Shown piece by piece: positions 42,232-50,018 of a DNA stretch of 64,000 bases. Every line of letters starts with the position of its first letter. The stretch's first letter is position 1. The notes beneath the pieces were generated by a model, which did not search any database, was not told where the DNA came from, and saw only the letters and a list, made by a program, of their open reading frames with translations. Origin of the DNA: Faecalibacterium hattorii. GTDB taxonomy: Bacteria; Bacillota; Clostridia; Oscillospirales; Ruminococcaceae. The stretch is taken from positions 1 to 64,000 of the forward strand of contig NZ_PRLC01000002.1 in NCBI RefSeq assembly GCF_003287455.1, in the 5' to 3' direction. Both the position numbers and the translations under genes were made by a program.

Positions 42232-42248
42232 ATAATTTTGAGAATTAT
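42232..42248 (-). promoter_or_regulatory. ATAATT-N5-AATTAT inverted repeat upstream of rubrerythrin
   Basis: Perfect 6-5-6 inverted repeat abutting the -35 element. AT-rich shape is similar to PerR/Fur boxes by general form. The plus-strand GGTTAG half-site of the flavodoxin palindromes also occurs at 42220-42225. Confidence 0.55.
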
Positions 42249-42266
42249 TCCTATTTAACACTTTGT

Positions 42267-43628
42267 TTACACCTGCAGGTTGCCGCTGGTTGCAGCGTCG
42301 GTGCCGTCGGCTGCATCGAACTCATAATCGTTGCCGGGCAGGATGGCATTCAGCAGGATGCCGACGATGGCGGAGATGGCCAGACCGGACAGGTTGATGG
42401 ACACACTGCCGACCATGAAGGTCAAGCCGCCCACCGAGTTGAATCCCAGCGCGGACACCAGAATGACGGCTGCCACGATCAGGTTGCGGCTGTTGGTGAA
42501 GTCCACCCGGTTCTCGACCACATTGCGGACACCGATGGCGGAGATCATGCCGTAAAGCACGAAGCTGATACCGCCAATGATGCCGGTGGGGATGGTGTTG
42601 ATGACGGCCTCAAACTTGGGGCTGAAGCTCAGGATGATGGCCAGCACTGCGGCGATGCGGATGACCAGCGGGTCGTAGATGCGGCTCAGGGCCAGAACAC
42701 CGGTGTTCTCGCCGTAGGTGGTGTTGGCCGGGCCGCCCAGCAGACCGGCCATGGTGGTGGCAAGGCCGTCACCCATCAGGGTGCGGTTCAGGCCGGGGTC
42801 GTTGATATAGTTGTGGCCAACGGTGGCACTGATGGCAGCGATGTCACCGACATGCTCCATCATGGTCGCCAACGCGATGGGCAGGATGGTGAAGAGGGCG
42901 CTGATGAACTCCGGGCTGCCGTCGATGGCGAACAGGCCCATGGCGCTCTTATGCAGCGGGATGCCGAGCCAATCGGCGGCGGCAATGGCTTGGAAGTCCA
43001 CTGCACCGGTCACGAGGGCCACCGCATAGGACACCAGAACGCCAATCAGGATGGGCAGGATCTTGACCATACCCTTGCCCCAGATATTGCAGACGATGAC
43101 CGTGCCCAGCGCCACAAAGGCCAGCAGCCAGTTGGACTGGCAGTTGGTGATGGCGGAGGGGGCAAGGATCAGGCCGATGGAGATGATGATGGGGCCCGTG
43201 ACCACCGGCGGGAAGAACTTCATGATGCGGCGGATGCCGAAGGTGGAGATCAGCAGACTGACCACCAGATACAGCACGCCGGAGAAAGCCACGCCCGCAC
43301 AGGCGTAAGGCAGCATCTTGGTGTTGACCACGGTCAGGTTGCCGTTGGCATCGGCCAGCATGGGGGCCACGATGGAGAAGCCGCCCAGATAGGCGAAGGA
43401 CGAGCCAAGGAAGGCCGGGACCTTGCCCTTGGTGATCAGGTGGAACAGCAGCGTGCCCAGACCGGCGCACAGCAGCGTGGTGGAAACGCTTAAGCCGGTG
43501 AGCAGCGGCACCAGAACGGTGGCACCGAACATGGCGAACATGTGCTGCACGCCGAGGATCAGCATCCGGCCCGTGCCCAGCTGGCGCGCGTCGTAAATGC
43601 CCTTGGAGTAGTCGATTTTTTCACTCAT
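42267..43628 (-). CDS. uraA: Uracil permease (UraA/PyrP)
   Basis: A 453-residue nucleobase:cation symporter (NCS2/NAT) with about 12-14 membrane segments. Conserved parts are VPLLTGLSVSTTLLCAGLGT (about 40), the substrate motif FSVPVVTGP-like PPVVTGPIIISIGLILAP and TTYGENTGVLALSRIYD (about 290). Uracil is the likely substrate, by family and by the pyrimidine-attenuator-like leader. The ATG overlaps the stop of a 47-codon leader ORF (ATGA). AAGGGAGGA is upstream. Confidence 0.92.
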   Translation of the reverse strand: MSEKIDYSKGIYDARQLGTGRMLILGVQHMFAMFGATVLVPLLTGLSVSTTLLCAGLGTLLFHLITKGKVPAFLGSSFAYLGGFSIVAPMLADANGNLTVVNTKMLPYACAGVAFSGVLYLVVSLLISTFGIRRIMKFFPPVVTGPIIISIGLILAPSAITNCQSNWLLAFVALGTVIVCNIWGKGMVKILPILIGVLVSYAVALVTGAVDFQAIAAADWLGIPLHKSAMGLFAIDGSPEFISALFTILPIALATMMEHVGDIAAISATVGHNYINDPGLNRTLMGDGLATTMAGLLGGPANTTYGENTGVLALSRIYDPLVIRIAAVLAIILSFSPKFEAVINTIPTGIIGGISFVLYGMISAIGVRNVVENRVDFTNSRNLIVAAVILVSALGFNSVGGLTFMVGSVSINLSGLAISAIVGILLNAILPGNDYEFDAADGTDAATSGNLQV

Positions 43629-43768
43629 GAAAATGAGTCCTCCCTTCGTTTCTGCCCAAAAAAAGAGGCATTGCCGCCCGAAAGCGTCAGTGCCTCAGAT
43701 TTTTGGGAAATGAACATCAACGGGAACAGAAAAGACGACCGTGTGCTCCGCAAAGTTGAACCACGCAT
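43625..43768 (-). CDS. 47-residue leader ORF of uraA
   Basis: ATG at 43768 with an excellent AAGGGGAGAGAG site encodes a 47-residue peptide (starts MRGSTLRSTRSSFLFPLMFI). Its stop overlaps the uraA ATG. The frame spans the terminator hairpin at 43696-43658, so a translating ribosome would disrupt the hairpin. Immediately before it is a pyrimidine-rich run of codons (Ser-Phe-Leu-Phe-Pro-Leu-Met-Phe-Ile-Ser). The peptide itself shows no recognised domain. Confidence 0.6.
   Translation of the reverse strand: MRGSTLRSTRSSFLFPLMFISQKSEALTLSGGNASFFGQKRREDSFS
43658..43696 (-). terminator. Attenuator hairpin inside the uraA leader
   Basis: Minus-strand stem GAGGCA / TGCCTC with a GC-rich loop, followed by TTTTTTT, located within the leader ORF and 30 nt before uraA. 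Confidence 0.75.
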
Positions 43769-43800
43769 CGCTCTCTCCCCTTCCCGTTTTGACTTTATAG

Positions 43801-43829
43801 AGTATAGCAGAAACCGCTCCGCCGCGCAA
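43801..43829 (-). promoter_or_regulatory. Promoter of the uraA leader
   Basis: Minus-strand -35 TTGCGC (43829-43824), 17-bp spacer, -10 TATACT (43806-43801). Confidence 0.6.
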
Positions 43830-43916
43830 CCGGTTTCCAACTTTTTGGCAATATCCCTAAATTCGCCTTCTTTTTTCGGGGTTTCCCGGCGCCCGGCGGC
43901 ATTTTTGCCCGGCATC

Positions 43917-43945
43917 TTGAAATCCGGCCAGCGGAGCACTATAAT
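43917..43945 (+). promoter_or_regulatory. Promoter of cysteine desulfurase-ttcA operon
   Basis: -35 TTGAAA at 43917-43922, 17-bp spacer, perfect -10 TATAAT at 43940-43945. Confidence 0.7.
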
Positions 43946-43982
43946 AATACCTATTAAATGGATTGAGATTTGAAGGAGCATT

Positions 43983-45110
43983 ATGATCTATCTGGATTAT
44001 TCAGCCAATACCCCGGCCGACCCCCGCGTGCTCGACCGGTTTTGTACGGTGGAGCGCAGCTGCATCGGCAACGTGAACTCCCACCATCAGGCGGGGGCAG
44101 CCGCCAAGGCAGAGATCGACGCCGCCACGATGAAAATCGCCTCGCTGCTGGGCGTTCAGCCCGCCGAGGTCATCTATACTTCCGGCGCCAGCGAGTCCAA
44201 CAACTTTGCGCTCAAAGGGCTGGTGCGGCTCTCCCGCCATGTGGGCAAGCACATCATCTCCACTCCGCTGGAGCACTCCTCCGTCAGCGGCACGCTGACC
44301 GCTTTGCAGGAGCAGGGCTGCGAGATCGACCTTGTAGACATCCAGCGGGACGGCACCATTGATCTGGAGCATTTGAAAGATCTGCTCCGCCCGGACACCA
44401 TCGCCGTGGCCGTCACCCTTGTGGACAGTGAACTCGGCGTCGTGCAGCCGGTGGACAAAATCGCCGAGATCCTGAAGGATCACCCCAACTGCCACCTGCA
44501 TGTGGACGCCACACAGGCCGTGGGCAAGATCCCCGTCTCTTTCGAAGGGGTGGACACCATGAGCCTGACGGCCCACAAATTCTACGGCCTGAACGGCATC
44601 GGCTTGCTGCTCAAACGGCGGAATCTGGCGCTGGAACCTCTCATCCACGGCGGCGAGAGCACCACCATCTACCGCAGCGGCACCCCCACCGTCGCGCTGG
44701 CCTCTTCCCTTGCCTCGGCGCTGGAGCTGGCCGTGAACGAGCTGCCGGAGCGCGCCGCTCATGTGCAGAAGCTGAATGCCGAACTCCGCGCCGCGCTGAG
44801 CCAACGCCCGGACGTCCGGATCAACAGCCCGGAACACGCCATCCCTCACATCCTGAATCTCAGCGTCCAGAATGTGAAGGGCACCGTTTTCCAGCGGGAA
44901 CTGGACGCCCACGGGGTCTGCGTTTCGGTCAAATCGGCCTGTTCGTCGGATGGTCTGCCTTCCCGCGCCGTCTTCGCCGTCAGCCGGGATCGCCGCAACG
45001 CCCTTTCGTCGTGGCGCATCAGCCTAAGCCACCTGACCACGGAAGCCGAGATTCAGGAATTTTTACAGATGTTCGACGTCTGCTGCCAGCAGCTGACCGC
45101 CGCACACTGA
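43983..45110 (+). CDS. Cysteine desulfurase (NifS/IscS family)
   Basis: PLP enzyme taking sulfur from cysteine as a persulfide. The 375-residue protein begins IYLDYSANTPADPRVL. The PLP-binding His/Thr region is VIYTSGASESNN, the Schiff-base Lys is in LTAHKFYGLNGIG (about 200), and the catalytic Cys loop is SVKSACSSDGLPSRAVF (about 320). AAGGAG precedes the ATG. The next gene is a TtcA-type thiolase, so it probably supplies sulfur for tRNA thiolation rather than mainly Fe-S clusters. Confidence 0.9.
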   Translation: MIYLDYSANTPADPRVLDRFCTVERSCIGNVNSHHQAGAAAKAEIDAATMKIASLLGVQPAEVIYTSGASESNNFALKGLVRLSRHVGKHIISTPLEHSSVSGTLTALQEQGCEIDLVDIQRDGTIDLEHLKDLLRPDTIAVAVTLVDSELGVVQPVDKIAEILKDHPNCHLHVDATQAVGKIPVSFEGVDTMSLTAHKFYGLNGIGLLLKRRNLALEPLIHGGESTTIYRSGTPTVALASSLASALELAVNELPERAAHVQKLNAELRAALSQRPDVRINSPEHAIPHILNLSVQNVKGTVFQRELDAHGVCVSVKSACSSDGLPSRAVFAVSRDRRNALSSWRISLSHLTTEAEIQEFLQMFDVCCQQLTAAH

Positions 45111-45128
45111 ACGATACAAGGAGAAATC

Positions 45129-45986
45129 ATGAAACGCGAACTCGAACCTTATCAACTGATCGAACGCAGCATCATCAAAAAATACCGCAAGGAACTCTGG
45201 ACGCCTTTCATCGTGGCCGTCAAGCGGTACGAGCTGATCCAAGCGGGCGACAAGATCGCCGTCTGCATCTCCGGCGGCAAGGACTCCATGCTGATGGCCA
45301 AACTCATGCAGGAGCTGCAAAAGCACAGCGATGTGCCCTTTGAGCTGGTCTTCCTCGTGATGGACCCCGGCTACAACGAGATCAACCGCCAGAAGATCGA
45401 ATCCAACGCCGAACTGCTCCACATCCCCGTGACCATTTTCGAGAGCAACATCTTCTCGGTGGCCAACAACACCGAGAAGAACCCCTGCTACCTCTGCGCC
45501 CGGATGCGCCGCGGCCACCTGTACAGCAAAGCCAAGGAGCTGGGCTGCAATAAGATCGCGCTGGGCCACCACTTCAACGATGTCATCGAGACGACCGTGA
45601 TGAGCATGTTCTACGGTTCCCAGCTCCAAGCCATGCCCCCCAAGCTCCACAGCACCAGCTTCCCCGGCATGACCCTCATCCGCCCGATGTACTGCATCCG
45701 CGAGGAGGATATTCTGGCGTGGAAGCGCTACAACGACCTTGAGTTCATTCAGTGCGCCTGCCGCTTTACCGAAAACTGCACCATGTGCGACAACGGCGGC
45801 GGCGGTTCCAAGCGGCAGGAGACCAAAATTCTGCTCCGCCGCCTCAAGCGCGACAACCCCAACATCGAAAACAGCATCTTCCGCAGCATCCACGCCGTTG
45901 CACTGGACACCATGCCGGGCTATAAGTCCGAGGGTGTCGAGCATAGCTTCCTAGAGCGGTTTCATGAGATGGAAGAGCGACAATAA
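45129..45986 (+). CDS. ttcA: TtcA-like tRNA 2-thiolation PP-loop ATPase
   Basis: PP-loop ATPase of the TtcA/TtuA group, 285 residues, that thiolates a tRNA base using ATP and a persulfide donor. The PP-loop is VCISGGKDSMLMAKL (about 40-54). A CxxC in NPCYLCARMRRGHLY (about 120) and a later Cys pair (QCACRFTENCTMC) would hold a metal or Fe-S cluster. The bacterial TtcA makes 2-thiocytidine-32; which base applies here is uncertain. Lies 18 nt after the desulfurase. Confidence 0.85.
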   Translation: MKRELEPYQLIERSIIKKYRKELWTPFIVAVKRYELIQAGDKIAVCISGGKDSMLMAKLMQELQKHSDVPFELVFLVMDPGYNEINRQKIESNAELLHIPVTIFESNIFSVANNTEKNPCYLCARMRRGHLYSKAKELGCNKIALGHHFNDVIETTVMSMFYGSQLQAMPPKLHSTSFPGMTLIRPMYCIREEDILAWKRYNDLEFIQCACRFTENCTMCDNGGGGSKRQETKILLRRLKRDNPNIENSIFRSIHAVALDTMPGYKSEGVEHSFLERFHEMEERQ

Positions 45987-46000
45987 GTCCTCTTTATGCC

Positions 46001-46037
46001 AAAACCGGCAAGGCAGTTTGTTCTGCTTTGCCGGTTT
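46001..46037 (+). terminator. Terminator after ttcA
   Basis: Stem AAAACCGGCAAGGCAG / CTGCTTTGCCGGTTTT followed by ATTT. Confidence 0.85.
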
Positions 46038-46089
46038 TATTTGTTACCCAAATAAATTATAATGCAAAATCCAGTCGATGTAAACATCC

Positions 46090-46137
46090 AAAAAGCCCCA
46101 CAACAGCACGCTTTTCGCGCACGATTGTGGAGCTTTT
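46090..46137 (-). terminator. Terminator after tRNA-Leu(UAA)
   Basis: Minus-strand stem AGCTCCACAA / TTGTGGGGCT followed by TTTTT, directly after the tRNA 3' end. Confidence 0.8.
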
Positions 46138-46139
46138 CA

Positions 46140-46223
46140 TGCCACCGGCGGGGCTTGAACCCGCACTCTGTCTCCAGAAAGGGATTTTAAGTCCCTCGTG
46201 TCTGCCAATTTCACCACAGTGGC
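46140..46223 (-). tRNA. tRNA-Leu (anticodon UAA)
   Basis: 84 nt on the minus strand. Acceptor arms GCCACTG / CGGTGGC with one G-U pair, D-arm GGTGAAATTGGCAGAC, anticodon loop CTTAAAA giving UAA, a long variable arm and GGTTCAAGC T-loop. No CCA is encoded. A promoter (-35 TTGACA 46296-46291, -10 TATGAT 46273-46268) and an upstream hairpin (46265-46231) lie before it. Confidence 0.95.
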
Positions 46224-46267
46224 ACCTAAAGAACTGCCGCCCACAGCAGCTGCAAGCGGCAGTTCAT

Positions 46268-46296
46268 ATCATACAATAGAAACGCGGTTTTGTCAA
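46268..46296 (-). promoter_or_regulatory. Promoter of tRNA-Leu(UAA)
   Basis: Minus-strand -35 TTGACA, 17-bp spacer, -10 TATGAT. A hairpin with arms GAACTGCCGC / GCGGCAGTTC (46265-46231) sits between promoter and tRNA, perhaps a processing signal or a partial terminator for pncB. Confidence 0.6.
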
Positions 46297-46298
46297 GC

Positions 46299-47816
46299 TT
46301 ACACTTTGCCGCCATGCAGCTCGGCATACATACGGGAGCGGCACTCGGCGACGGCGGGGGTCATGTTGACATAGTGCTTGTGGGGGCACTCCAAGCGCAG
46401 CTCGCTCTCCCACGTTTCGTCGGTGAGCTGCTTTGCGATGTAGGCCTTTTTCTCTGCGATGGAAGGCAGCTCGATGGCCAATTCACCGTTCAGGATGTGG
46501 GGCACCAACAGCTTTTTGACCTTGGTGGGGGTGATGGTCACGGTGCGCTCAATGGCGTCGGAGTCGAGGTTGACCATCGTGACGGGCTTCCCGGCTTCGA
46601 TCTCCTCGCCGTCCATCGCGATCAGGTCACACTGGGCCTGACCGTTTTCGTCGTAGAGACGCCACGGCATCTTCTTGCCGGGGATGATGGCCTTGCTGGC
46701 GGAATCGGAGCACTTCATCTTGGGCTGATAGCTGCCATCCGGGCGCTTGACCGCCACCAGCTTGTACACGCCGCCGAAGACGGGGTCGGACGCGGAGGTG
46801 ATGAGGTTCTCGCCGACGCCGTAAGAGTCGAAGTGGGCGTGCTCATACAGCTCCATGTTGGCGATCTTCTTTTCGTCCAGACCGTTGGAGGCCACCAGTT
46901 TGATATAGGGCTTCCCGGCTGCATCCAGCGCCTTGCGCAGACGCTTGGAACCGCGGGCCAAGTCGCCGGAATCGATGCGGGCGCTCTTCACGCGGCGGTT
47001 GGGGTCGTTGGGGTATTTTTCGATGAGGTAGTCGTCCAGTTTGATGAGGTTGGGCAGACCGCTCTCCATGATGTTGTAGGTATCCAGCAGCAGACTGACG
47101 GAATCCGGGTAAGTATCCGCAAAAGCCTTGAAGGCGTCGAACTCGGTCGGGAAGAACTCGATAAAGCTGTGGGCCACGGTGCCGACGGCCTTGACGTCCG
47201 AACCGTACTTCATCTCAGCCAAGCAGTTGGCGGTGCCGATACAGCCGCCCAGAACCGCCGCATAAGCGCCGTCGTTGCCCGCGCTCTCGCCCTGTGCGCG
47301 GCGGGTGCCGAACTCCATGACGCTGCGGGGCGTATGGGTGTTCAGGCCGGTGACGCGGGTAGCCTTCGTGGCGATGAGGCTGTGGAAGTTCATGGTCTGG
47401 AGCAGGTAGGTCTCGATCAGGATCGCACCGACCAGATCACATTCGATGCGAACCATCTGCACATGGGGGTAACAGACGGTGCCCTCCGGCAGAGCATACA
47501 TGTCGCCCTTCCACTTGTAGGTGCGCAGATACTCGCAGAATTCCTCGCTCATGCCCTTGGTGCGCAGCCAGCGGATGTCCTGCTCGTTGAAGTGATAGTT
47601 CAGCAAAAAGCGGGTCAGCTTGCGCTGGCCGGCGCTGATGGAATAGCCCTGATTGTCCGGGTTCTTGCGGAAGAACATATCGAACACCAGCGTCGTATTC
47701 TTGAAGCCATGCAGGAACAGGCAGTTGGCCATCGTGAACTCGTAAAAATCCACGACCATTGCGGGGTTATCATAATCTTCATCCGGAATATACGGAATAA
47801 CTTTGATCTCGTCCAT
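46299..47816 (-). CDS. pncB: Nicotinate phosphoribosyltransferase
   Basis: Salvages nicotinate with PRPP and ATP to nicotinate mononucleotide for NAD synthesis. It is 505 residues. Landmarks: DFYEFTMANCLFLHGFKNTT near the start, SVMEFGTRRAQGESAGNDGA (about 200), RIDSGDLARGSKRLRKALDA (about 295) and FGGVYKLVAVKRPDGS. The ATG at 47816 follows GAGAGGA. Promoter and a perfect palindrome lie upstream; nadK elsewhere in the window acts later in the same pathway. Confidence 0.95.
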   Translation of the reverse strand: MDEIKVIPYIPDEDYDNPAMVVDFYEFTMANCLFLHGFKNTTLVFDMFFRKNPDNQGYSISAGQRKLTRFLLNYHFNEQDIRWLRTKGMSEEFCEYLRTYKWKGDMYALPEGTVCYPHVQMVRIECDLVGAILIETYLLQTMNFHSLIATKATRVTGLNTHTPRSVMEFGTRRAQGESAGNDGAYAAVLGGCIGTANCLAEMKYGSDVKAVGTVAHSFIEFFPTEFDAFKAFADTYPDSVSLLLDTYNIMESGLPNLIKLDDYLIEKYPNDPNRRVKSARIDSGDLARGSKRLRKALDAAGKPYIKLVASNGLDEKKIANMELYEHAHFDSYGVGENLITSASDPVFGGVYKLVAVKRPDGSYQPKMKCSDSASKAIIPGKKMPWRLYDENGQAQCDLIAMDGEEIEAGKPVTMVNLDSDAIERTVTITPTKVKKLLVPHILNGELAIELPSIAEKKAYIAKQLTDETWESELRLECPHKHYVNMTPAVAECRSRMYAELHGGKV

Positions 47817-47836
47817 GACGGTTTTCCTCTCTTCTG

Positions 47837-47852
47837 CCCTGTCATGACAGGG
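47837..47852 (-). promoter_or_regulatory. Perfect 16-bp palindrome in pncB leader
   Basis: CCCTGTCATGACAGGG is perfectly self-complementary and lies just downstream of the pncB promoter, about 20 nt upstream of the ATG. A repressor operator for NAD-pathway control is a natural guess; TGTCA/TGACA cores occur in some NiaR-type boxes. Confidence 0.6.
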
Positions 47853-47862
47853 TGTTTGTATC

Positions 47863-47891
47863 ATGATAGCATCTTTCCCGTGCGGGTGCAA
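47863..47891 (-). promoter_or_regulatory. Promoter of pncB
   Basis: Minus-strand -35 TTGCAC (47891-47886), 17-bp spacer, -10 TATCAT (47868-47863). Confidence 0.6.
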
Positions 47892-47943
47892 GTGGTTTTG
47901 TAAAATTCCGGCACAAGTGGGTCAAATCTTTTTTCCGAAAGCA

Positions 47944-47984
47944 GCAAAAAGCCGCCTCCGGAGCGTCCGGAAGCGGCTTTTTGC
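47944..47984 (-). terminator. Terminator after guaB
   Basis: Long stem GCAAAAAGCCGC.. / ..GCGGCTTTTTGC directly after the guaB stop. Confidence 0.85.
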
Positions 47985-47996
47985 AGTCGGTTCAGA

Positions 47997-49511
47997 TCAA
48001 CCGTTGATGATATTCGGGGTGGCGTTCTTCAGCACAACGTCGTGGCTGCCGCCCTCGACAATGGAGGTGGAGGAAACGACGGTGAGCTTTGCCTTCTGCT
48101 GCAGTTCGGGGATGGACAGTGCGCCGCAGTTGCACATGGTGCTCTTGACCTTGTACAGGGTGGTCTGGACACCGTCGGACAGGGGGCCGGCGTAAGGAAC
48201 ATAGCTGTCCACGCCTTCCTCGAAGCTCAGCTTGGTGGAGCCGCCGAGGTCATACCGCTGCCAGTTGCGGGCGCGGTTGGAGCCCTCGCCCCAATACTCC
48301 TTCATATACTGGCCGTTGATGCGGACCTTGTTCGTGGGGCTCTCGTCGAAGCGGGCAAAGTAGCGGCCCAGCATAACGAAATCCGCGCCCATGGCCAGCG
48401 CGAGGGTGATGTGATAATCGTGGACGATGCCGCCGTCGGAGCAGATGGGCACATAGATGCCGGTCTCCTTGAAGTACTCGTCACGAGCCTTGGCGACCTC
48501 GATGACAGCGGTGGCCTGACCACGGCCGATGCCCTTGGTCTCGCGGGTGATGCAGATGGAACCGCCGCCGATGCCGATCTTCACGAAGTCTGCGCCAGCC
48601 TTGGCAAGGAAGCGGAAGCCCTCAGCATCCACGACATTGCCCGCGCCGACCTTCACGGTGTCGCCGTAGTTCTCGCGGATCCAGCCGATCGTGCGGCTCT
48701 GCCACTCGGAATAGCCCTCGGAAGAGTCGATGCAGAGGACGTCCACACCGGCATCCACCAGTGCGGGCACACGCTGGGCATAGTCACGGGTGTTGATGCC
48801 CGCGCCGACGACGTAGCTCTTATTCTTGTCCAGCAGCTCGTTGATGTTCTTCTTGTGGGAATCGTAGTCCTTGCGGAAAACGAAGTACTTCAGGTTGCCC
48901 TCGGCGTCCACCAGCGGCAGGGTGTTGATCTTGTTGTCCCAGATGATGTTGTTGCAGTCATGCAGGGAGGTGTTTTCCGGTGCGGTGACCAGCTTCTCGA
49001 TGGGGGTCATGAAGGTGGTGACAGGAGCATCATCCGGGGTGTGGTTGACGCGGTAATCGCGGGAGGCCACGATACCCAGCAGCTTGCCGCCCGGGGTGCC
49101 GTCGGCGGTAACAGCGATGGTGGAGTGGCCGGTGCGGGCCTTCAGCTCCAGCACGTCGTGCAGGGTGGCAGTGGGGGCCAGATTGGAGTCGGAAACGACA
49201 TAACCGGCCTTGTAGCTCTTCACGCGGCGGACCATGGCGGCCTCGTTCTCGATGCTCTGAGAACCGTAAATAAAGGAAACGCCGCCCTCACGAGCCAGTG
49301 CGATGGCCAGCTTATCGCCGGAGACCGACTGCATGATGGCGCTGATCATGGGGATGTTCATTTCCAGCGGGCACTCTTCCTCACCCTTGCGGTACTTGAC
49401 CAACGGGGTCTTCAGACTGACGGCCGTAGGAATATTCTCTGCGGAGGAATACCCCGGAACCAGCAGATATTCGCCAAAGGTGCGGGAAGGTTCTTCATAG
49501 AAATAAGCCAT
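47997..49511 (-). CDS. guaB: Inosine-5'-monophosphate dehydrogenase
   Basis: Oxidises IMP to XMP, committing purines to GTP. The 504-residue protein has a TIM barrel with an inserted CBS pair (about residues 100-225). The catalytic Cys loop is [16 protein letters not shown] (about 315) instead of the usual GPGSICTTR, and the flap region [18 protein letters not shown] precedes it. The C-terminal NAD/flap part has [20 protein letters not shown]. The unusual Gly/Ile replacements mark a divergent subfamily. The ATG at 49511 follows AAAGGAG. Confidence 0.93.
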   Translation of the reverse strand: MAYFYEEPSRTFGEYLLVPGYSSAENIPTAVSLKTPLVKYRKGEEECPLEMNIPMISAIMQSVSGDKLAIALAREGGVSFIYGSQSIENEAAMVRRVKSYKAGYVVSDSNLAPTATLHDVLELKARTGHSTIAVTADGTPGGKLLGIVASRDYRVNHTPDDAPVTTFMTPIEKLVTAPENTSLHDCNNIIWDNKINTLPLVDAEGNLKYFVFRKDYDSHKKNINELLDKNKSYVVGAGINTRDYAQRVPALVDAGVDVLCIDSSEGYSEWQSRTIGWIRENYGDTVKVGAGNVVDAEGFRFLAKAGADFVKIGIGGGSICITRETKGIGRGQATAVIEVAKARDEYFKETGIYVPICSDGGIVHDYHITLALAMGADFVMLGRYFARFDESPTNKVRINGQYMKEYWGEGSNRARNWQRYDLGGSTKLSFEEGVDSYVPYAGPLSDGVQTTLYKVKSTMCNCGALSIPELQQKAKLTVVSSTSIVEGGSHDVVLKNATPNIING

Positions 49512-49605
49512 ACTCAAACTCCTTTTCTCTCGTGCAGCCCGTCAAAACGGCGGCAAATTCATTTCACCTAATGTGCTTGGAACATGCTTAAAATTGCTTG
49601 CACTT

Positions 49606-49633
49606 ATTGTAACACAAACCGGCACAAACGCAA
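49606..49633 (-). promoter_or_regulatory. Promoter of guaB
   Basis: Minus-strand -35 TTGCGT (49633-49628), 16-bp spacer, -10 TACAAT (49611-49606). It gives guaB its own start, separate from the RNA upstream. The 49634-49763 stretch shows no gene or clear element. Confidence 0.55.
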
Positions 49634-49763
49634 GCATTTTGCAAAACAAACTTTCCAAATGACTCCTCGCGAAAACCAGACACTTTGTCTAAGAAAATGA
49701 CGGAAAGTAACACTTTATTCCCGAAATCTGCTTTTTTTGCTCTCACCGCAGCCCCGGAGGTGC

Positions 49764-49789
49764 AAAAAAGCCCGCCCCGAAGGGCGAGC
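49764..49789 (-). terminator. Terminator of the unassigned RNA
   Basis: Minus-strand stem GCTCGCCC / GGGGCGGGC with a UUC loop followed by TTTTTT. Confidence 0.8.
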
Positions 49790-49940
49790 TTTTCTGCACA
49801 CGAAGCGAGGATACCGCCTGTGCGGTGCGCGGCCAGCAGCTGCGAAGGAGTACAGCCGGAGGAGGATGGGCGGCGCACCCGATATCCACGGATAACAAGA
49901 AGAAAAAGATTTCACTCAGAAGCGTCTTACCGCTTTCTGT
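49764..49940 (-). ncRNA. Structured RNA, about 177 nt, unassigned
   Basis: Minus-strand unit with promoter (-35 TTGCAA 49975-49970, 17 bp, -10 TACAAT 49952-49947) and a Rho-independent terminator at 49789-49764. A 5' hairpin CAGAAAGCG / CGCTTCTG is followed by a long imperfect helix in which GGATA pairs with TATCC and GGGTGCG with CGCACC. No coding frame of quality exists on this strand. It could be a 6S-like or other regulatory RNA, or a guaB leader with attenuator; the separate guaB promoter argues for a stand-alone RNA. Confidence 0.6.
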
Positions 49941-49946
49941 AACCAT

Positions 49947-49975
49947 ATTGTAACTCTTTTGAAACCATTTTGCAA
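49947..49975 (-). promoter_or_regulatory. Promoter of the unassigned RNA
   Basis: Minus-strand -35 TTGCAA, 17-bp spacer, -10 TACAAT. Confidence 0.6.
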
Positions 49976-50018
49976 GAGTTTTTGCAAAGAAAATTGTAAA
50001 TCTTTTGTAATTCTTTTT

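Noticed and set aside
46231-46265. Hairpin as pncB terminator
   Set aside because: It follows the tRNA promoter and has only a short TTT after it, so I leave it as an undefined hairpin.
49588-49942. Open frames on both strands between guaB and the thioesterase (95 and 85 residues)
   Set aside because: No ribosome-binding sites of note and no family features; they overlap the structured RNA candidate, which explains the stretch better.
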